DNA of 64,000 nucleotides, taken from Gracilibacillus caseinilyticus. GTDB taxonomy: Bacteria > Bacillota > Bacilli > Bacillales > Amphibacillaceae. Below, in pieces: positions 60,419 through 64,000 of the stretch (positions within the stretch are counted from its first letter, which is position 1; each line of letters opens with the position of its first letter). The translations under genes and the position numbers were made by a program. The notes under the pieces were generated by a model. That model had not been told where the DNA came from, searched no databases, and was given only the letters and a program-made list of their open reading frames with translations. The stretch covers positions 1,240,001-1,304,000 of the forward strand of contig NZ_CP095072.1 of assembly GCF_022919115.1 (NCBI RefSeq), in the 5' to 3' direction.

Positions 60419-60671
60419 AATTTCCCCTTCCAAATATAAATTATTGCCTTTAATATATATTTCGACATATTTTTTATATATTGAATAGGAAGTTAGTGGA
60501 AATACAGCGGCTCTTTTTCCTTGGTATTATTGTTCTATTATTTTAGCGAAGATTTCAATATATTAATTAAATTTAAATGTTAAAGGCTGATACTCTATAA
60601 GCAAAATGAATAATTATAGTATTGTTTTTTCTTCTGCTTTTAAGGGAATACTCCTTAAAGAGGTGATAGGT

Positions 60672-61097
60672 ATGAGTAAAGAAAAAGCAATAAAAACAAT
60701 CAAGGATGTCCTGAATGTTTCGAAAGTGGGGGTTCTTTCCACATCATATAACAACTTGCCAAACAGTCGTTATATGATGTTCTATAATGATGAAGAGGTA
60801 TTATATACCAAGACAAGTAAAGATTCTTTCAAAGTGGATGAAATCGAAAGCAATCCACATGTGCATATTCTGTTAGGATACGAAGAAACGAAAAATCATC
60901 GTTTTGTGGAATACACAGGAAAAGCAGAGATCGTGGAAGACCAGGAAACGATCGACTGGCTCTGGGAAAAGCAGGATAAGAGTTTTTTTAAATCGAAAGA
61001 TGATCCGGAGCTAATCGTACTGAAGATGACACCAAGTGAAATCAGATTATTAAATGACGATGAGCTGGATACGCCCAAGACCGTATACTTTAAGTAA
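60672..61097 (+). CDS. Pyridoxamine-5'-phosphate-oxidase-like protein (general stress protein 26 type)
   Basis: A 141-aa split-barrel flavin-binding protein: I-K-D-V-L-N-V-S-K-V-G-V-L-S-T, N-S-R-Y-M-M-F, Y-T-K-T-S-K-D-S-F-K-V-D-E-I-E-S-N-P-H-V-H-I-L-L-G-Y. This pattern is that of YdaG/GSP26-like proteins, small FMN-binding stress proteins without proven PdxH activity. ATG 60672 follows AGAGGTGAT; the longer frame to 60606 lacks a ribosome site. A strong terminator follows. Confidence 0.87.
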   Translation: MSKEKAIKTIKDVLNVSKVGVLSTSYNNLPNSRYMMFYNDEEVLYTKTSKDSFKVDEIESNPHVHILLGYEETKNHRFVEYTGKAEIVEDQETIDWLWEKQDKSFFKSKDDPELIVLKMTPSEIRLLNDDELDTPKTVYFK

Positions 61098-61112
61098 ACA
61101 ACTCCGTATAAG

Positions 61113-61157
61113 TAACGCGATATCATACCGAAAGTGCCAATGATATCGCGTTTTTCT
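61113..61157 (+). terminator. Terminator after the GSP26-like gene
   Basis: AACGCGATATCAT / ATGATATCGCGTT perfect arms followed by TTTT. Confidence 0.9.
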
Positions 61158-61231
61158 TTTCTTTTGCTTCTTTTAGTCATAATATAATAGTAGATAAACT
61201 CATACAATGAAAATGAAGAGAGAGATTTTAT

Positions 61232-61963
61232 ATAAAAAAATGGTTAAAAATAATTCTAATTTTGCTAGCCTTATTAGTTATTGCAGGTATGTCCGTTTTT
61301 TATTATTGGTCCCAGCAAACCTATTCACCTTCTGAAACACTTGATGAACTCGTGGACACCGCTTCCTTGCAATATGATGGAGATTGGCTGGTTTTTGAAC
61401 CCATCTCTCAGGAAGCAAGTAAAGGGATCATTATATACCCTGGTGCAAAGGTAGAACCGGAAGCATACAGTTACTATGGTGAAACACTATCGAATAAGGG
61501 CTATTTCGTTGCCATACCTAAAGTACGACTAAATTTCCCGATCCTAGAAACAAATAAAGCTACAGATGTCGTTGAGCAATACCCCGCTATTGATGATTGG
61601 TTTATAGGCGGCCATTCATTGGGTGGTGTTGCAGCGGCGAAGTTTGCAGATGAAAATCCGGATATCATTACTGGTATCTTTTTTCTCGGATCGTATCCTG
61701 CAAATAGTACTGATTTCTCGGATACATCAGTACCCATGTTATCTATTTATGCAGAAAACGATGGCTTAACCACCTTAGAACAAATCAATGAAACAAGGGA
61801 TTTATTATCGAAAGAAACAAAAATGGTTGAGATAGAAGGTGGTAATCATGCTCAATTTGGCATTTATGGCCCCCAAAAAGGGGATGAACAAGCCTCTATT
61901 ACAGTATCCAAGCAGCAAGATATCATCTCCGAAGTACTATTAAATTGGTTAGATGACCAATAA
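61232..61963 (+). CDS. Membrane-anchored alpha/beta hydrolase with no normal start codon (ATA?)
   Basis: A ~243-aa alpha/beta hydrolase (PF12695-like). N-terminal anchor helix, strand I-I-I-Y-P-G-A-K-V, nucleophile elbow G-G-H-S-L-G-G (S129 counted from codon 61232), acid in Y-A-E-N-D-G-L and H in G-G-N-H-A-Q-F-G. Homologues typically start M-K-K-W-L-K. Here the equivalent codon is ATA (61232) with AGAGAGAG 7 nt upstream, and the frame has no ATG/GTG/TTG until TTG 61262, inside the anchor and without a ribosome site. Either ATA initiates, TTG 61262 is used weakly, or the start has been lost. Confidence 0.7.
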   Translation: MKKWLKIILILLALLVIAGMSVFYYWSQQTYSPSETLDELVDTASLQYDGDWLVFEPISQEASKGIIIYPGAKVEPEAYSYYGETLSNKGYFVAIPKVRLNFPILETNKATDVVEQYPAIDDWFIGGHSLGGVAAAKFADENPDIITGIFFLGSYPANSTDFSDTSVPMLSIYAENDGLTTLEQINETRDLLSKETKMVEIEGGNHAQFGIYGPQKGDEQASITVSKQQDIISEVLLNWLDDQ

Positions 61964-61987
61964 TACTTTCTAGCAAGGAGAGATAAT

Positions 61988-62641
61988 ATGGATAGTTACG
62001 TCTATCTTTTATATACCGTTATATATGCCGCCTTATTCATCTACGGTTTGCTATATACACCCACTGCCCGTATTTGGTCATGGTGCTCTTTTTTATTCCT
62101 GGTTATGGTTGGTCTTGTGTTCGATAATGCCGTCATAGCGCTTGGGAAATTTATTGGAGAAGGACCTATATTAGAAAACTTAAACCTCCTGCGCTATTGG
62201 AGTCATGCATTGTTTACGCCAACACTGGTGCTATACTGTTTTGGCATTTTGCAAATAAAGGGAAGGCTCAGGACAATTTTGTTTGTTGCCTTCCTTGCTG
62301 TTACGATCTGTTTAATACTGTTTGAGATTCGATTTGAAGTGCTCCATCTATCCTTACAGCCGCAATGGGAGTATGGGGTATTACGTTATGCACCAATAGA
62401 GGACTCCAATGGTCCACCCCTTATGATTTTAATCGTTACAATGGTTCTATTGATTACCGGTTTGGTCATATGGATGCGCCGACATTGGCCATGGATGTTT
62501 GCTGGTGTATTGCTCATGGCCATGGGGAGCATAGTAAAGATCCCCATCAATAGTTCGGCCATTACTAATGGTTTTGAGTTAATACTTATTATCACTCTAT
62601 TTCTAACGAAGACGACACTAGAGAATAAATCCAAATATTAG
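61988..62641 (+). CDS. Seven-helix membrane protein of unknown function
   Basis: A 217-aa protein with about seven hydrophobic segments (near 5-21, 30-52, 72-90, 97-113, 140-160, 167-184 and 191-207). It has conserved-looking polar positions in membrane segments (DN at 46-47, HALFTPTLVLY at 76-86). No named family is recognised. AAGGAGAGATA precedes the ATG and it starts 24 bp after the hydrolase, so the two may be co-transcribed. Confidence 0.75.
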   Translation: MDSYVYLLYTVIYAALFIYGLLYTPTARIWSWCSFLFLVMVGLVFDNAVIALGKFIGEGPILENLNLLRYWSHALFTPTLVLYCFGILQIKGRLRTILFVAFLAVTICLILFEIRFEVLHLSLQPQWEYGVLRYAPIEDSNGPPLMILIVTMVLLITGLVIWMRRHWPWMFAGVLLMAMGSIVKIPINSSAITNGFELILIITLFLTKTTLENKSKY

Positions 62642-62722
62642 AAAAATTTACATGACTATTTAGAAATACTCCTTTTTTCCGATAATCATATATAGAAGAT
62701 TATGTAATTGAAGGAGTTTATG

Positions 62723-64000
62723 ATGAGTATTTTTACCAAAAAACAAAAAACAACCACATTATTAGAAACAGCAGAAAAAGAAAGACCGCACGTAAAAATA
62801 GACATTCAAAGGGATAATCATTTGCTCGAACAAATGGAGATTATTGACCTGACGCTAGAAGATCTAGCAGTAGCAAGAACACTTCAACCACTGATCCAGG
62901 AGCATATCGAGGAAATCTATAATCCTATTTATTATCATGCTTCGGAAGGAATTCGAAAAGTAGTGGATATGACAACAATCGGCATTGACTTAGATGGCTG
63001 TTATAACTATGTGATCAGCTTTTTCGATGGTATTATTAATGACGCATTTGCTGAGAAACGATATAAAATTAGCAGCTATTATTTAAAGGTTGGTGTGGAA
63101 GTCAGATGGTATACATGTACGAACCAAATCATGACCAATCATATCTATGATATTTTAAAAGAGGTATATAAAGAAGATGTAGAAAGTTTATCTCTCGCAA
63201 CGAAAGTAGTAAGCAAAATTCTCAATCTGGAATTACAGCTATGTCTCTCTGCTTTGCAAGAACTGCAGCAAGAAGCAGCTGCTGATAAAGAAAACCAGGC
63301 AAAGCAAGGTGTTAAGCACTCGATAGGCTCTATTACAGAAGAATTAGCCGGCATGTCGGAAGAAGTCGGCGCGTCAGTAGAAGATGCCGTTGACCGATCC
63401 GGAAGTATCCAGCAAGACTTAAATAAAGGTCTTGCATCGTCAAATGCCACACAAGAGACCTCTGAAAAAGGTAGAAAGCAACTTGATCAGGTCATGGAAG
63501 AAACAAATTCCTTAACTTCTAGTGTCAACGAGATCAAAACTAAATTCAGTTCCTTAGAAGCGAACTCCAGAGAGATTGGTGACATTGTGGCAGTCATTAC
63601 GGAGATTGCTGAACAAACCAACCTCCTTGCGCTAAATGCAGCGATTGAAGCAGCAAGAGCAGGCGAACACGGTAAGGGTTTTTCTGTAGTAGCTTCTGAG
63701 GTACGAAAGCTCGCTGAACAAACGAAAGCATCGTCCAGCAATATTACCACTATGATCCATTCGACGACAGACCATATTGAAGATTTGGTAGGACGTATCA
63801 ATGCGATTAACGCTAAATCGCTGACTGTAAATGAATATGTACAAGAAACGATCCAGAATTTCGAAGATATTCTGGCATCGAGCTTAACCAATAAAGAACA
63901 GAACGAACGTAACAACCAGGAAATGCTGAACTTCATTCAAATTCTCCAGGAAATTGGTGAGGTTGGCTCGAAGGTTGCGGAATTAGCGGATGAATTGAAT
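62723..64000 (+). CDS. HemAT-like globin-coupled chemoreceptor lacking the proximal histidine (3' end outside window)
   Basis: A soluble (no membrane helix) chemoreceptor, 426 codons visible. Residues ~20-190 are a sensor globin domain aligned with B. subtilis Hem[39 protein letters not shown]. HemAT has I-H-L-R-I-G-L with haem ligand H123; here the same position is Y120. The distal tyrosine is kept (P-I-Y-Y). Residues ~230 onward are the signalling domain with the tip [20 protein letters not shown] 62723 is 6 nt after AAGGAG. The sensor may bind no haem, or bind it through tyrosine. Confidence 0.88.
   Translation, partial: MSIFTKKQKTTTLLETAEKERPHVKIDIQRDNHLLEQMEIIDLTLEDLAVARTLQPLIQEHIEEIYNPIYYHASEGIRKVVDMTTIGIDLDGCYNYVISFFDGIINDAFAEKRYKISSYYLKVGVEVRWYTCTNQIMTNHIYDILKEVYKEDVESLSLATKVVSKILNLELQLCLSALQELQQEAAADKENQAKQGVKHSIGSITEELAGMSEEVGASVEDAVDRSGSIQQDLNKGLASSNATQETSEKGRKQLDQVMEETNSLTSSVNEIKTKFSSLEANSREIGDIVAVITEIAEQTNLLALNAAIEAARAGEHGKGFSVVASEVRKLAEQTKASSSNITTMIHSTTDHIEDLVGRINAINAKSLTVNEYVQETIQNFEDILASSLTNKEQNERNNQEMLNFIQILQEIGEVGSKVAELADELN

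Overview
The window looks like chromosome of a low-GC, spore-forming, probably halotolerant member of the Bacillaceae (Gracilibacillus/Halobacillus/Oceanobacillus type). The genus is inferred from gene content only. Pointers are AbrB, CotW/CotX-like spore coat proteins, a LysM-Gmad2 protein, a Ger(x)C remnant, YesMN-type two-component systems, AGGAGG ribosome sites, frequent TTG starts, CcpA (cre) sites and a near-consensus ParB parS site at 4472-4487. The parS site and AbrB hint at the origin-proximal part of the chromosome. I see no rRNA, tRNA, CRISPR array or prophage.

Layout. 1-5064: the end of a DUF4260 gene, two lipoproteins (one an orphan LplA-like sugar-binding protein behind cre-like sites), a DUF2975 membrane protein and a PTS EIIA-Glc protein. 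5866-15487: a carbohydrate-utilisation operon under a perfect cre match, with binding lipoprotein, YesM-like kinase, YesN-like AraC regulator, two permeases and a 1025-residue cytoplasmic clan GH-A glycosidase. No ATPase gene is present, so a shared MsmX-type ATPase is presumed. 15920-17041: an old-yellow-enzyme homologue. 17127-23860 (minus): a seven-gene, mostly overlapping operon, RfbA-RfbB-polyprenyl-P glycosyltransferase-WecD-like-small EamA protein-WecE-DUF6044. Together these could make dTDP-Fuc4NAc, load it on a lipid carrier, flip it and attach it to a surface polymer. This is the most interesting system in the window.

24089-34549: a Fur-box flavodoxin, TPR proteins, a CopB-type copper ATPase, a DUF4915-like protein and a purine permease. 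35029-42752: YdbS/YdbT-like PH-domain proteins, a SWIM/SNF2 helicase and a CPA1 antiporter. 42928-48069: a MerR regulator with a textbook 19-bp-spacer promoter followed by an ABC multidrug exporter, then spore-surface genes. 48533-53296: a two-component system and a LanFEG-like ABC exporter whose promoter carries three 11-bp direct repeats. 53491-57254: a NIF3-like gene cut at its end by an intact IS256-family element, then AbrB and a LysR/quinone-reductase pair. 58661-64000: a Cache chemoreceptor, a general-stress-type flavin protein, a hydrolase that seems to lack a normal start codon, and a HemAT-like globin sensor in which the proximal histidine is tyrosine.

Intergenic DNA is rich in repeats. 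There are four tandem arrays or repeat pairs (5296-5450, 15562-15640, 40477-41120, 57571-57970), all with a 52-bp period although their sequences differ. A family of hairpin-containing dispersed repeats has a conserved core and recurring ends. A further ~0.27-kb repeat is present in two copies, each directly behind a terminator, and one copy has lost exactly 50 bp.
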